Source: Conidiobolus incongruus B7586 (lineage: Eukaryota > Entomophthoromycota > Entomophthoromycetes > Entomophthorales > Conidiobolaceae). Taken from it: 38,572 nucleotides of DNA. The DNA is taken from positions 1-38,572 of the forward strand of contig JNEM01010983.1 in the NCBI GenBank assembly GCA_000697335.1. The letters run 5' to 3'. Below are positions 1 to 11,304 of this stretch, piece after piece (positions within the stretch are counted from its first letter, which is position 1; each line of letters opens with the position of its first letter). Under the pieces are notes generated by a model that was not told the origin of the DNA, ran no database searches, and saw only the letters and a list, made by a program, of their open reading frames with translations. Position numbers and translations under genes: made by a program.

Positions 1-1907
1 AAAATAATATTAAATTTATTAAAATATTTTCTTATTATAATAATAATTAAAAAATAATAATAAAAATTAATTTTGATTTTAATTAATTTTAAAATATCAA
101 ATTTAAAAAAAATAATATCTTTGAATAAAATATTATTTTTATAATTTTTTTATCAAATTTTAAACAATTTTAAAAATTTATAATTGAGTTTATATAATAT
201 CAAAATTTTTAATTTTGAATGTTTATTATTGAGTTTGTATATTATTGAATTTGACTTTATATTTTTAATTAAATAAATTATTTAATCAAAGAATAATTAA
301 TTATATATATAACTTAAGAAAATTAACTAATATAATTGATATATTATTAACTTTTGAAGTTTAATAATATATTTAAAAAATCAAAAATCAAATAAATTAC
401 CATTTAATCTTTTAAATTATTAAATAAAACCTATTTCCTAAATTTATAGATTTTTTTTGATTCATTTAAAATTATGTTACAAAGTTTGATATAATAATTA
501 TTTATCAAATTATGATTTTTTACTATTTAAATTATATAATTAGTTTTAGGTCTTATTTTTAATTATTTATTTTTATTTATATATTATATTTTTTATCATA
601 AATATAAAAATTAATTATCACAAATTAAACCTTTAATTATAAATTAATATTTCACCATAAAGTTCTTTTTTTTAAATTGATATACTTTGTTTGAATTTAA
701 AATATTTAAATATTATATTTTATAAAATATAAAAATATCATTGTTAGGTTAAAATAAATAATAATTATAAAAAGATTAATTTAAAAAATTTAACCATTTA
801 ATATATAATTAATATATATTTGAAATATTAAGGATAGTTCTATAGAAATAGTACTTATATTCCATTCTATATATTAATTATACAAATATATTTATTTTAG
901 TATTTAAAAATTATATCTATTTCTATTTAAAAGTTTATTATCATTGTTTGATCTTTATTTCTAATCATTGTTTTTACGTAAGATTTCATATTATTCCTGT
1001 TACTATTGTATCATTGTTAAATTTATTTATTATTAAATATTAATCTCTAATAGAGCTGTTAGTATTTGATAGAAATTATGGTTAAGAATTTCTTTTCATT
1101 ATATCAAATTTCTGTTATATTTGTTATAATTATAATGACCATATTCCTAATTAAAATAACTTATAAAATCTGAAAGTTATTATTATTTAAAATCAATAGT
1201 ATTAATTTAATATTAATAAATTCCGTAATTAAATATTAGGAATAAAATATAATAATACTACCGTACTTTATTCAATTTATAAAAGATTTTTAAGGATCAT
1301 CATTGTTTTTATAATAACTTAAATTGATATAAAGATTAAAATTAAAAATCATATTTAAAATCACAATTTTAATAATTTTAACAGAAATTGATTGTATAGT
1401 AACTTGTTATTTTCAAAAATTTAATATATATTATAATATATGAAATTCTCTATATATATCAGAACATTATTGAATTCAAAGATCCAGAATTAATTTATTA
1501 TAACGATATCAATCAAAGCACTTAATAAATATATATTATTTGCTAAATAGGAAAGATATCAAGTTGTAATTGATAAGCAAGCATAGTGAAAAAAAAATAT
1601 TCTCTCAAGGCCAATTCTTAAGATTATATTCAAATCGAAATTATATCAAATATAATTGAGAAAGAGAAGATGAATGAATTTTATCAGCCAAAGTGCGGTA
1701 ATTTGATTTTAAAAAAACAATTAATCTAGATATTGTAAATTTACAAGATACAGCATATGTTAATAAAAAATTTATATTTAATATTAAATACAAAACAAGG
1801 TATCAAGAATGTTTTTATAAAAAATTTATTAGAAACTTGGGTCAAATATTCATACAAACGATTGCTCAATAATTTATTAAATATATCCTTGTTGTTTAAT
1901 TAATGGG
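1..1907. other. AT-rich intergenic DNA, no supported gene
   Basis: This stretch is dominated by A/T runs and has no long open reading frame on either strand. One weak coding-like patch lies at its right end. A short ATG frame at about 1670-1697 ends at a GTAATT donor-like site, and a 25-codon open piece at 1799-1873 reads RYQECFYKKF and continues to a TAA. These could be remnants of an old gene, but they match no family I recognise. The 3' untranslated region of the minus-strand transporter should also fall just left of 1908. Confidence 0.5.
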
Positions 1908-3506
1908 TTAATGACCGCCAGACATTTCAACTTCATCAACTCCATTCAATTCTTCTTCTGTGTAACGATGTGGGTTATTGAGTTTGGAATAGTGTAAGCC
2001 ATATGCGAAATAGATCACCAGACCAATTATGATCCAAATGAAAACACGGAGAATGGTTTGAGGATTGGCAGTACCTACTAGAACAACACAAATAATAGCA
2101 CCAACACCGGAGAGGAAGTAGCCTCCAAGAGGAACTTTGAATCCACGGGGTAAATCGGGGCGTTTATATCTTAAAACACAGACGACCAAATTAACAAAAA
2201 AGAAAGCAACTAATGTGGAGAGACCGCTAAGTTCAGCTAAAATACCGATAGGAAGGACACCAGCAGCAACAACTGTAATTGCTCCTAAAATAATGTTATT
2301 AAACCAAGGGGTACGAGTCTTGGGATGAACCTTGGAGAAAACTTTTGGAAGAAGACCATCACGAGACATTGAGTAGAAAATACGACTTTGGGATAACAGA
2401 CAACCAATGATAGCAGTAGTCATACCTAATACAGCACCGACAATAATCATAACTTCCAACCAAGTTCTTTCAGTAGCCTTAATGGCAACACTAACGGGAT
2501 ATGATACATTGAGTTCCTTATAAGGAACAACTCCGACCATCACTAAACAAACACCAACGTACAAAACAGTACAAATACCGAGAGAAGAAATTAATGAAAG
2601 AGGCAAGTTTCTCTGAGGATTGACACATTCTTGACTAGCATTAGCGATTACTTCAAAACCGGAGTAAGCAAAGAAAGCCATACTAGCACCTTTGAAGACA
2701 CCACCAACTCCCATACCGGGATCATTGGGAACGAAAGGAACCCAGTTAGCAGGATCAACACGATCAACAGTACCAAAAATAAAGAGAAGAATGACTAACA
2801 CTTTAAATACTACCATCGCAGCAGTAAAGTTAGAAGATTCTTGGGTACCAACAATCAAAAAGACAGTACAGAAGATAGCAACAAAAGCTGCAGGGAAATT
2901 AAAATAACCTCCTGTGGAAACAAATGATGTTGTTGGTTCATCCCATTTGATAGGAGAATCAGCCCAAGGTGAGGAGTACTTGGGATGGCCGATGATGATT
3001 CCGATAAGTTGCATCAAGTAACCACTCCAACCGACAGAAACGGCAGCTGCACCAATCAAGAATTCCAAAACTAGTGTCCATCCAACAACCCAGGCAAACG
3101 ATTCGCCCATAGTTGCATATAGATAGGTGTAAGAACTACCTGCAACGGGAATCATTGAAGATAATTCCGCATAGGATAGAGCAGAGAAGAAAGCAGAGAC
3201 AGCGGCTAAAATAAAGGAAAGAATTACACCAGGACCTGCACGCTCTGCAGCAATAATACCAGGTAAAACGTAGATACCAGTACCAATTGTAGTACCTACA
3301 CCTAAACCGATTAAATGCCAAACATTCAGATTTCTCTTCAATTTGTTATTTTTAATTGATTCCAACATATATTCTACATTGGTTGTAGAGAGAGTACAGC
3401 GAAATTTGTACAATAACCAGGATTCACCTGTTCTTCTCATAGTACCCATAGGAGGACGCCCCTGGGCGATTTCAGCGGGATTAGATTTTTTTTCGAAATC
3501 TTCCAT
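1908..3506 (-). CDS. CAT-type amino-acid permease (APC superfamily)
   Basis: This is a 532-residue multi-pass amino-acid transporter of the cationic amino-acid transporter (SLC7/CAT, bacterial YfnA-like) branch of the APC superfamily. Residues 1-60 are a hydrophilic cytoplasmic leader. The unwound TM1 substrate site GTTIGTGIYV is at 71-80, followed by the family motif YAELSSMIPVAGSSYTYLY at 112-130. The GFEVIANASQE segment of TM6 and the following VNPQRNLP loop are typical of CATs. About 12 helices are visible, so it resembles the shorter CAT form rather than the 14-helix animal form. It probably imports amino acids at the plasma membrane or vacuole; substrate cannot be read from sequence. 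It is one uninterrupted exon, unlike most neighbours. The first ATG of the open frame is taken as start; another Met at residue 20 is possible. Confidence 0.93.
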   Translation of the reverse strand: MEDFEKKSNPAEIAQGRPPMGTMRRTGESWLLYKFRCTLSTTNVEYMLESIKNNKLKRNLNVWHLIGLGVGTTIGTGIYVLPGIIAAERAGPGVILSFILAAVSAFFSALSYAELSSMIPVAGSSYTYLYATMGESFAWVVGWTLVLEFLIGAAAVSVGWSGYLMQLIGIIIGHPKYSSPWADSPIKWDEPTTSFVSTGGYFNFPAAFVAIFCTVFLIVGTQESSNFTAAMVVFKVLVILLFIFGTVDRVDPANWVPFVPNDPGMGVGGVFKGASMAFFAYSGFEVIANASQECVNPQRNLPLSLISSLGICTVLYVGVCLVMVGVVPYKELNVSYPVSVAIKATERTWLEVMIIVGAVLGMTTAIIGCLLSQSRIFYSMSRDGLLPKVFSKVHPKTRTPWFNNIILGAITVVAAGVLPIGILAELSGLSTLVAFFFVNLVVCVLRYKRPDLPRGFKVPLGGYFLSGVGAIICVVLVGTANPQTILRVFIWIIIGLVIYFAYGLHYSKLNNPHRYTEEELNGVDEVEMSGGH

Positions 3507-5520
3507 ATTAAAAAGATTGATTATAAAAATTATAGCTTAATAGTAATGAAATTTGAAGATGAATAGTTTATATATAATGTAGAATCTTAGTGTATCATTT
3601 TTTCATCAATTTAAGTTTTATTGAGGCGTGACTAGATCAATCAGGTGGGTTATGATTAACAAATTAGGAGGAGAGGAGATAATACATTGATAGAAGGAAT
3701 TTTAAGTATTGAAGAGAAATCCTCAAATTTTGAAAATGACCTCGAAATGTACCTATTACATATATTCATCATTAAACCAGATAATGTAAATTAGTAAAAT
3801 ATGATATCAAGTGGATTGATTTGTCAAATTTAAGGGTCTAAAAATATGGTAGAGTTATACTGTTATGACTAGTCATATGATTAATTTGATTTTGATAAAA
3901 TAAATTTTGGCATTAAAAGAAATTGTTCATTACCCTCACTTTATCATATGTTTCAAACACTCTGAATAAAGATCTACTTAAGTTGATTATTATTATTATT
4001 ATTTGATTAATTCTTATATATTAATAGAGAGTAACCTTTAAAGAATAGCATTTCAAATTATTGTACAATAACTACATATAGTTCAAAATAAATGTAGGAG
4101 TATAAAATACAAGTTCAATCAATGCCAATTCATATAATACCTCAATTTCATAATGAATGAAAGTTAATATAACTTTCTCCATTAGGTTAAATGTTCCAAT
4201 TAATTGAATAGATCTTTCTATCAATGTCTATATATATCATATGAGCGTCATTTGTTAATATTGGGAATTAAATTTAGATTTAATAATTGATTGTATAATT
4301 CGAAATATATATTATTTATAATAATCAACAAACATTAAAAACTATGGTTTTTTAATTATATATTTTATTAATATTCAATTTAATAAACTTGATCATTGAT
4401 AATAAATAGCTCTTTTATACTATATATTAATTATTAGCTTATCCATTAAGCGATTTTCAATTGCTTAATCAAGACATTTCAAACTAAAATTGATCACATT
4501 GCTAATAAAAAGTAATATTACTTTATACTGTATCGAATTCAAAAAATTACTCGTTTAGAATTCAAATTTTATAAAAAAATTGATTTATATAGGTATATTG
4601 AAAAAGTTAGTTAAATTGAAGATTTATCCATATTTTTATTTAATTATATTAAATTATAATTGGTTAATAATTAAATTTTTAATTTGTATTGAAAATAAAT
4701 TCTGGGTTTTGTATTTCATATTTTCAATGTAACTGATGTTTACTTTTATACCTGATTTTATTTAGATTGATTTAAAGAATTGTATACATATCTATTTATA
4801 TAGATAAAATATAAAATATTATTCATGTTAATTGAGGGAATCACATTTTCATTATAGTCATACATATAAAATATTCAAGCTAAATTAGACAATATACAGT
4901 CAAAATGATGATACATCATCGTTGTAATGATTTCATTTAGTAGAAAGTAATATGAATAGCTGAAAAAAATGATACTTGTATCTCATTATAAGGTGCAATG
5001 CAATTATTTTGGGATTGATATAAAAATTTTGCAATTGAATAGTTATTCCAAGGAATTGTAGTTTAAGGAAATTTCTATTTGAAAAAAATTATTTCTGCAT
5101 AAATTTGCTGCGTATTAATATATATCTATATTAAAGGGAAGAATCGCTCAATTTGACTAAATGAAAACAATTTTTGTAATAATAATCCTTAGTAAAGATG
5201 AAAAACGATAATCGCATGATTTATTCTACAAAAAAAGCTCTTTAAGTTATTGAAATAGAATAATTTCTAGTTGAATTTTCTTAAGTCATTAATAAAATAA
5301 TTAAAATGGGGTTTTAGTAAATTTAGCTAATATTATTTAATCATTATTTCCTAACCGATTATTATTATTATTATACTTTACAAATTTATATCAACCTATA
5401 GATATATTTATTATTATTGTTGCCTATAGTATACAATGGATAATATTTTTATTTCATTTTTTATTATTTTAATTTTGCATAATATCTAAAATCTAAATCA
5501 CAATTTTATTCAGAATTGGA
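3507..5520. other. AT-rich intergenic DNA, promoter side of the permease
   Basis: About 2 kb without a supportable gene. The segment next to 3507 must hold the permease promoter. Between about 3620 and 3760 base composition is less extreme, with a GATAA at about 3678 and a TGACTAG at about 3628, which could be regulatory. A short TTA tandem repeat lies near 3990, and a hairpin ATTAAGC/GCTTAAT sits at about 4447-4471. I see no RNA gene or mobile element. Confidence 0.45.
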
Positions 5521-5547
5521 TTATTCAAATAAATATAAATCCATTAT

Positions 5548-7250
5548 ATTTCTAACAGATATAATGATAATTATAGTTTCAGCTTGAATCTTCATAAAAT
5601 CACATCAATTGATTATGACTATTAGACCAACTTGAGAATTGTTAAAGAAATTAAATGATTCAATAATGAATCATATGTCAAAGATAACTTCCAAATTTAG
5701 TATTAGATTAGATTTTATAGAATAATCCGAAAGAAAACTAAACTTTGAGGTTTGAATAAGAAAATTGATGTAACTTTATTAGGCCTAGATTTTGCCAATA
5801 TACTAACAGAAAATATCCCAAATTTCAACAGATTGCATGAAATAACATGGAATATGAATAAATGGAGTAATTTTTTAATAACGTTTGTTAATATATGAAT
5901 ATATTTTAACAATATCAATCTCTCATTATTTTTGCTTATTTTCTCACAGATTAGATCTAAAACACCTGATCTATTTCGTATGGAACAATTTAGAAAATAG
6001 AAATCATAAAGGGTAAATTGAGGATACTGTAAATTCAGAGATTTATATTCTTTAGAATCAAACTTGAACTTGTAATAAACATTCTATATCTTAAAAAATG
6101 CAGCTATATCTTTATTAGCAATACTTTAAATCATCTGAAATTTTGTATATAGAGGGAAAATAGAATAGTATTTATATTGACATTAAAGTCCATGAATCAA
6201 TAAAAAATTAATAGATTTGATAAATTAAAATAAATAGTCATGAGAGCAAATTGTACGAAAGTAAAAATTAAATATGAAATTAATCTTTTATTAAATTGAA
6301 TAATTTAAAACAGTTAAAATTATTACATTTGGTTTGAAAGATAGATTTTTGAAACTGTAAAAATAAATATATTGTTAGTTTATTCTTGATCCTTTCAAAA
6401 TATGATCTTATAATTTGACAACATAATAAAATGGTCAATTTATATGATAATTTGAACCAATAGCATTTAATCTTTCAAAATTAAATATATACAAAATAAT
6501 TAAAATAAAAAACATATATGCCTGATATAAAAAACAAACTTTCCATATTTATTAAAACAAGAATAAGATATTATTGTAGCCCCGAAAAGTAGAATAAGAA
6601 ATAATTGAGGTATTCAATTAAAATCATGATTATTTGAATGATGATCTAAATAGAATAATTAGATTGAGTATACCTCATTTTACTATCAACATAAAATTTA
6701 AATGTTGAGTTAGTGAGGATACAATCAAAATAATTGTAATGAAACAAGAAACCGTATTTTATATTTTTGATGAATTATTTATTATTTGTTATTCATCTCT
6801 ATAATCATTTGATAAAATGAATATTACATAATATTTTGCGAATAATCGTTGAAATCAAGTGATATAATGTACTATTCATATCAATTAGTGGTGAATCGTG
6901 GTTTATTAATGTTCCTATTAAATTTATAATTTTGATAGGAATGATATTATAATTGATACTAATCAGTATATGGTATGACAAATAATCACATATGCAAGAA
7001 ATAGTTATAATTTTGGTGTATTATATATTCATTTATAATAAATTGAATTTAATATCAACATTATCAGTAATGATAATTTTTCTCATCAGGAAGTCAAGTC
7101 ATAAATTTAAAACTCTTGAAAATAACAGTGACAAAATTATGGGATAAATCTTTCTTTAAACCCATAAATTCTTTACCATTTAAACGAAATTACATATGTA
7201 ATGCTTTATATTACAATAGAAATTACTTCTTTAAATGTATTTATTTATAA
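5548..7250 (+). pseudogene. Possible decayed LRR/F-box-like gene fragments
   Basis: Several patches read like protein in a background that otherwise does not. From about 5548 to 5898 one frame carries a long protein-like string broken by a few stops, including NLHKITSIDYDY, then TNLRIVKEIK, then an intact 49-codon run (5749-5898) with VTLLGLDFANILTENIPNFN. A second patch in another frame at 5942-6010 includes RLDLKHLIYFVWNNLENRN. A third open run of 55 codons at 7083-7250 includes NLKLLKITVTKLWDKSFFKP. The leucine spacing resembles degenerate leucine-rich repeats of fungal F-box/RNI-like proteins, but I cannot name a homologue. The patches may belong to one gene or to separate relics. The reading is tentative. 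Confidence 0.28.
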
Positions 7251-7324
7251 TGAATAAAATTAGGATTATCAGATACTTAAAAAATTCTTGAAAATATAAT
7301 TATTTATATAATATTAAAAAGATT

Positions 7325-9141
7325 AGAATTATCGACACCAACGATATTTATCACTATTTCGTAAATCACTAATTAGAATCAATAACTTGATTTCAACCAA
7401 GTTAAATTATTCCACACAGTCAAATGCTTCCAGTGTTGCTGATATTGAACAAAGACGAAATAGTCGGGTCGGACACTTCAACTCTGAACTAACAGTTCAA
7501 ATATTACTCAACTACCAAGCCTAAAAACAACTATTTAAAAATCTTATACAAGATAGGAGCTCAGCAAAATTTATTAGGCTCCAAAACTTGCTACTATTTG
7601 ATAGTTGGTGAACTAAGTTTAAGCCAGGGTACTTTGAACAACTATTTGAATTATTATAATGAGTGTATTGAAAATACCTAAAGCCAATTAAACAGATGTA
7701 CGATATTATGTTGCAACTCTGTTTGAAACACAAACAATATCATCAGTTAAATATGATCCAAAGTGAGTTGGGGAAGTACGAAATAGATATTGATATTCAG
7801 ATTATGAATGGTTTATTACAATGTTATTATCATTACGATCAGCCTATTGAAAAGATTAATACCTTGCTCCAATATATTGAATCCAATCAGATTGTACCCA
7901 ATTTGACTACTTTTGAATTGTTGGCGGACGCTTATGTGAAATATAACCAAGTCCATTTTGGTTACACCCTCGTGGAAAAGATGATTACTGGGTACAAAAT
8001 AGAACCTTCAGCCGAAATGATTGCTAGACTCAATTTAGATCCTCAGCAAATCTTAGATTTAATAACTCAATCTGGTCTCAGCCCAAGCTTGGACTACTTT
8101 AATGATTGTATCAATTTGAAGATTAAATCCAATTTATTCCGATAAGCCTTTGGCTGAGCTCAGCATCTCGTCCAATACAGCCACAAACCTAATACTATTA
8201 CTTATACTCTTTTACCCGACGCTTTGGTCAAAGGAGAACGTATCGAGAAGGCATTTGAACTATTTGAAGAGATAAAGGCGTTGGAATTGTCCTTGGATCA
8301 GCGAGCTTTTCCTTATTTTAATTGAAGGATCTAACTGTAAGTGAGATTTCCAAGGAGCAATGGAACTATTTGATCAAATGATCAAAAATCACGGAATCCA
8401 ACCTAATCAACAAATTATTGGGCTACTGTTCTAAATATAAAGCTTTAACTTCAGCTGGTAAAATCCGTAACCTAATGAAGGAATATGATTGTCCTTTGGA
8501 CACGCGAGGTTACAACTGTTTATTTACCTTATATTTGAATACCAACCAAAACAATCAATGCTGGATGTTGTATAAGCAATTAAAATAGGATCGAGTTCAA
8601 TTTGACTGGGTGACTTATTCGCTATTACTCGAGATCACAAGTCGAGAAATGAATACCAATCGAATGATGCGAATTTACGATGTTATGATTCAAAATGAGA
8701 TCTACCCCACTGTCAATCAATTCGAGGTTATTTTGAAACAATTGTTCAGTCAAAATGATATCGATGAAGTTTTAATCGTTTGGTCCAAGTTCGTTAGCCT
8801 TAAATTTGTCCCCACGCAGAACATCATGAATGTGATCTTGAACTATTGTCGCACTTAAAAAAATCGAAATTATCAAATTAAGCTTCCAGCATTTGAAATC
8901 CTGATTAAAGAATGGTCACTTGTTGAATTTTGAAGTGAATAATTGGACACTACTTATGGATCAATATTTGGGAGTGAATGATTATAGAGGATTTGAAGTT
9001 TACTATTCGGTAGTAGACCAATTGAAAATCCGATTAGATAAAGAAATTTTGTAGGAATGGATAAAAGCTTTACCTCAAGATTGTAATATTGCCTTCAGAT
9101 TGAGAGTTGATTTAGAAAATAATCGATGTTTAAATAAATGA
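7325..9141 (+). pseudogene. Pseudogene of a mitochondrial pentatricopeptide-repeat (PPR) protein
   Basis: A former gene of roughly 600 codons for a PPR protein, a class of helical-repeat RNA-binding proteins that work on organellar transcripts. The best-preserved runs are 7696-8145 (MYDIMLQLCLKHKQY, then VPNLTTFELLADAYVKYNQV), 8176-8320 (PNTITYTLLPDALVKGERI, then AFELFEEI) and 8421-8858 (YSLLLEITSREMNTNRMMRI). The tail reaches TGA at 9139-9141. In-frame stops occur in the upstream part (for example near 7522, 7588, 7660) and at 8143, 8155, 8587 and 8856. The frame moves from 1 to 2 near 8330, to 3 near 8420, and back to 1 near 8920. Upstream of residue NASS the frame reads an Arg/Ser-rich, acid-poor stretch ending NYSTQSNASS, like a mitochondrial presequence. 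No in-frame ATG precedes it, so the start is also lost. Confidence 0.85.
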
Positions 9142-9145
9142 ATAT

Positions 9146-9165
9146 AGATTAGATTAGATTAGATT
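9146..9165 (+). repeat. Short tandem repeat (AGATT)x4
   Basis: Four perfect AGATT units sit just after the last codon of the PPR relic, between the convergent pseudogene and SmE. This is a simple microsatellite with no evident function. Confidence 0.85.
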
Positions 9166-9216
9166 AAAATTCATGAATACATACATTTATTGAAAATATA
9201 TAATATAGTAAGCATT

Positions 9217-9747
9217 TTATTGAGTTTCGGTAACGGGTGAAATGAGAGTAATATTATCTCCTTTGAGTAATATTCTACCTGTAAAAAATAGAACATATAT
9301 AATTAGTAAATTATAGTTTGAATAGGAAATTTAAATATTTACCTATTTGAGTAATTTTAGGCTCTGAATCTTTTTTATATCTGATTTCAACAGCTTTATC
9401 TAATACTAAATTCATGAATTCGTCGAAACCCTAAGAAAATAAAAATTAATAAAAATGAAACATTTCGTAATAATTCTAAAATTAAGTAATTACCAAAATT
9501 TGGCCTTCGATATGACAGTTGACTTGGTCATAAATCCAAATAGAAACTCTCTTTTGCTATATAATATTTGAAAGTTAGTATTAATGAAAATGTATTGTAA
9601 TTGAAAAAAAAAACTTACACTTTGGAAATACTTGAAAATCAAATTCTAAATCAAAATAATATTATTAATAATTGCTCAACGAACAAAATTAAAAAGCTAA
9701 CTTACAATGGGTTGAACCATAATTTTTTGTACTTTAGTTGTATTCAT
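9217..9747 (-). CDS. SME1: Small nuclear ribonucleoprotein SmE (spliceosome core)
   Basis: Five exons join to give 93 residues, almost the length of human SNRPE (92). Exons on the minus strand are 9747-9706, 9645-9619, 9556-9494, 9430-9343 and 9278-9217. All four introns have GT..AG ends, and the exon total of 282 nt is exactly divisible by three. The product begins MNTTKVQKIMVQPINLIF and contains Sm motif 1 (VSIWIYDQVNCHIEGQILGF, then DEFMNLVLD) and Sm motif 2 (IGRILLKGDNITLI). SmE joins D1, D2, D3, B, F and G in the ring around the Sm site of U1, U2, U4 and U5 snRNAs. The second coding exon is only 27 nt. The gene is convergent with the PPR relic. Assignment rests on near-continuous similarity to the known family. 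Confidence 0.95.
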
Positions 9748-10044
9748 TTTTGGTAATTTTTTTTATAAATTTATATTTATTAAATTTTAAATTACTTGAT
9801 GAATATATTTTTTTTTTGTTTTAGTTATACAATTAGGAAATTATAATTCAAAATTTTACAGATTTATTATTATGGGATTTTAATTGAATTTGGATAATTC
9901 TTTTTGATTTATATATGATGTCATGTAAATGACTTGCTTTTAATTTTTACATTTATTGAATTTAAATATAAATTATTTAACAATGACAGAAATTGGCATA
10001 AATAAAAATTATACAATCAAAATTACTTTTAATTGAATTATATA
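9748..10044. other. Spacer between SmE and the sulfurtransferase relic
   Basis: AT-rich spacer that should hold the SmE promoter on the minus strand. T-runs dominate and a TATAAATTTATA stretch lies about 20-30 nt upstream of the SmE ATG. I see no gene in it. Confidence 0.4.
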
Positions 10045-11272
10045 TATGTATTTCCTCCTTTGTGCAATACTGAATATGCTGCTAAAAATTTGAATAGCTT
10101 GGTGCTAATTGATGCTACCTGGTATTTACTAAGTGCTAATAGGGATCGATTTTTGGAATTACAAAAGATTAGATTACCTATGACTTAAATCATATATAGC
10201 TCATTATTTTTATTAAAAAAAATACTAAATGATCATTATTCCTTCTAATTTAGAACAGTCGATTTTTTATCTATTTTGGAATTAAGTGAAGAGACCAATT
10301 TACCCAATATGTTACCTTCAGCTCAAACATTCTCATATTACATGGATATTATAATATTTGTCAAATATTGTATTATATGATCAACATGGCATTTTTTTAA
10401 GCACCTAGGGTTTTTTGAATGTTGAAGGTCATAATTGAAATTACAATTATTACTCGCTTTATTAAGGGTTTATAATTAGATGTTCAATCATGCTAAAGTA
10501 TCAATTATGAATGGTGGCTTACCTAAATGGTTGAATGAAGGTAGATCTATTGTTGAAATGGAAACCATCTCCAAGCCTTGAATAATTTCAAAATTGTAAT
10601 ACTTATTATTTTTACGATTTGAATTTTATAGCTGTATTATAAATGTCTTGTACAGGTTATTTGATAATTTATATATTTAACTATTCTTATATATTAATTA
10701 ATACAATTTCTAGGTGGAATATTCTCTACCTTCTTTAAACCATAATTTGATCGTTGATTATAATACAATATTGAATTTTTTTCGTGAAACTAGCGATGAA
10801 GTACAAATCATTTATGCTAGGCCCATTCCACTGTAATTAAATTATTCAATCTCATCTTATCCTTAATTATAATTTTATCTAATTTTGAAATTTATAAATA
10901 GATATCAATCGGGGCATATTCTTAAGACCACCAATCTTAGCTTTGATAAAATATTAACTTTAAATAGCAGTTACAAACAATATAAATTGAGGGAAGAAGT
11001 TTAATCCATTATCAAAAACTTGGATCTGAATTTAAATAGATCTTTGATTAGTTATTGTGGTAATTATTTTATTATTTATATTAGATGTAATTATGTTAGC
11101 TTAACAGCATATCCTAATGTTTAGTTATTGCAATATCTACTTTTGTTTTCATTGCAGTGAAACATATCAGTTAATTTGATATTGACCAAATCGACCTTGT
11201 TAAAGCTACTTCTAATTCGAATAATAAGATGTATGATAGATCTTGAGCTGAATATAGTTCTAGACCTGAAAG

Positions 11273-11273
<1 letters not shown>
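10045..11273 (+). pseudogene. Pseudogene of a two-domain mercaptopyruvate/thiosulfate sulfurtransferase (rhodanese)
   Basis: The fragments follow the order of eukaryotic MPST/TST. The N-terminal domain starts near 10047 with LVLIDATWYL (family: LLDASWYL), then, after an AG at 10252, a piece ending NMLPSAQTFSYYMD (family: MLPGAEHFAEY). Near 10380 there is YDQHGIFLST (family: YDASDQGLYSAPRVWW, here shifted in frame). A segment after the AG near 10490 reads VSIMNGGLPKWLNEG (family: VSLLDGGLRHWL). The C-terminal domain gives VEYSLPSLNH at 10714, YQSGHILKTTNLSFDKIL at 10902 and LISYCG with the active-site cysteine at 11056-11058. The end keeps MYDRS and AEYSSRPE (family: YDGSWVEW) with the Trp codon turned to a stop. 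Several stops and frame changes mean it cannot encode the enzyme. Intron-like gaps remain, so it decayed in place rather than by retrocopying. Confidence 0.82.

Positions 11274-11274
<1 letters not shown>

Positions 11275-11304
<30 letters not shown>
11275..11304 (+). repeat. TTA trinucleotide microsatellite, about 10 units
   Basis: An uninterrupted run of TTA units immediately follows the last recognisable codons of the sulfurtransferase relic. It is a simple sequence repeat. Confidence 0.85.

Noticed and set aside
5715-5918. A 67-codon minus-strand open frame.
   Set aside because: It is the reverse of the plus-strand coding-like patch 5749-5898, which has the better protein composition.
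7325-9141. The PPR region as an active gene read with an alternative genetic code.
   Set aside because: TAA, TAG and TGA all occur, frame changes are also needed, and intact neighbouring genes use the standard code.
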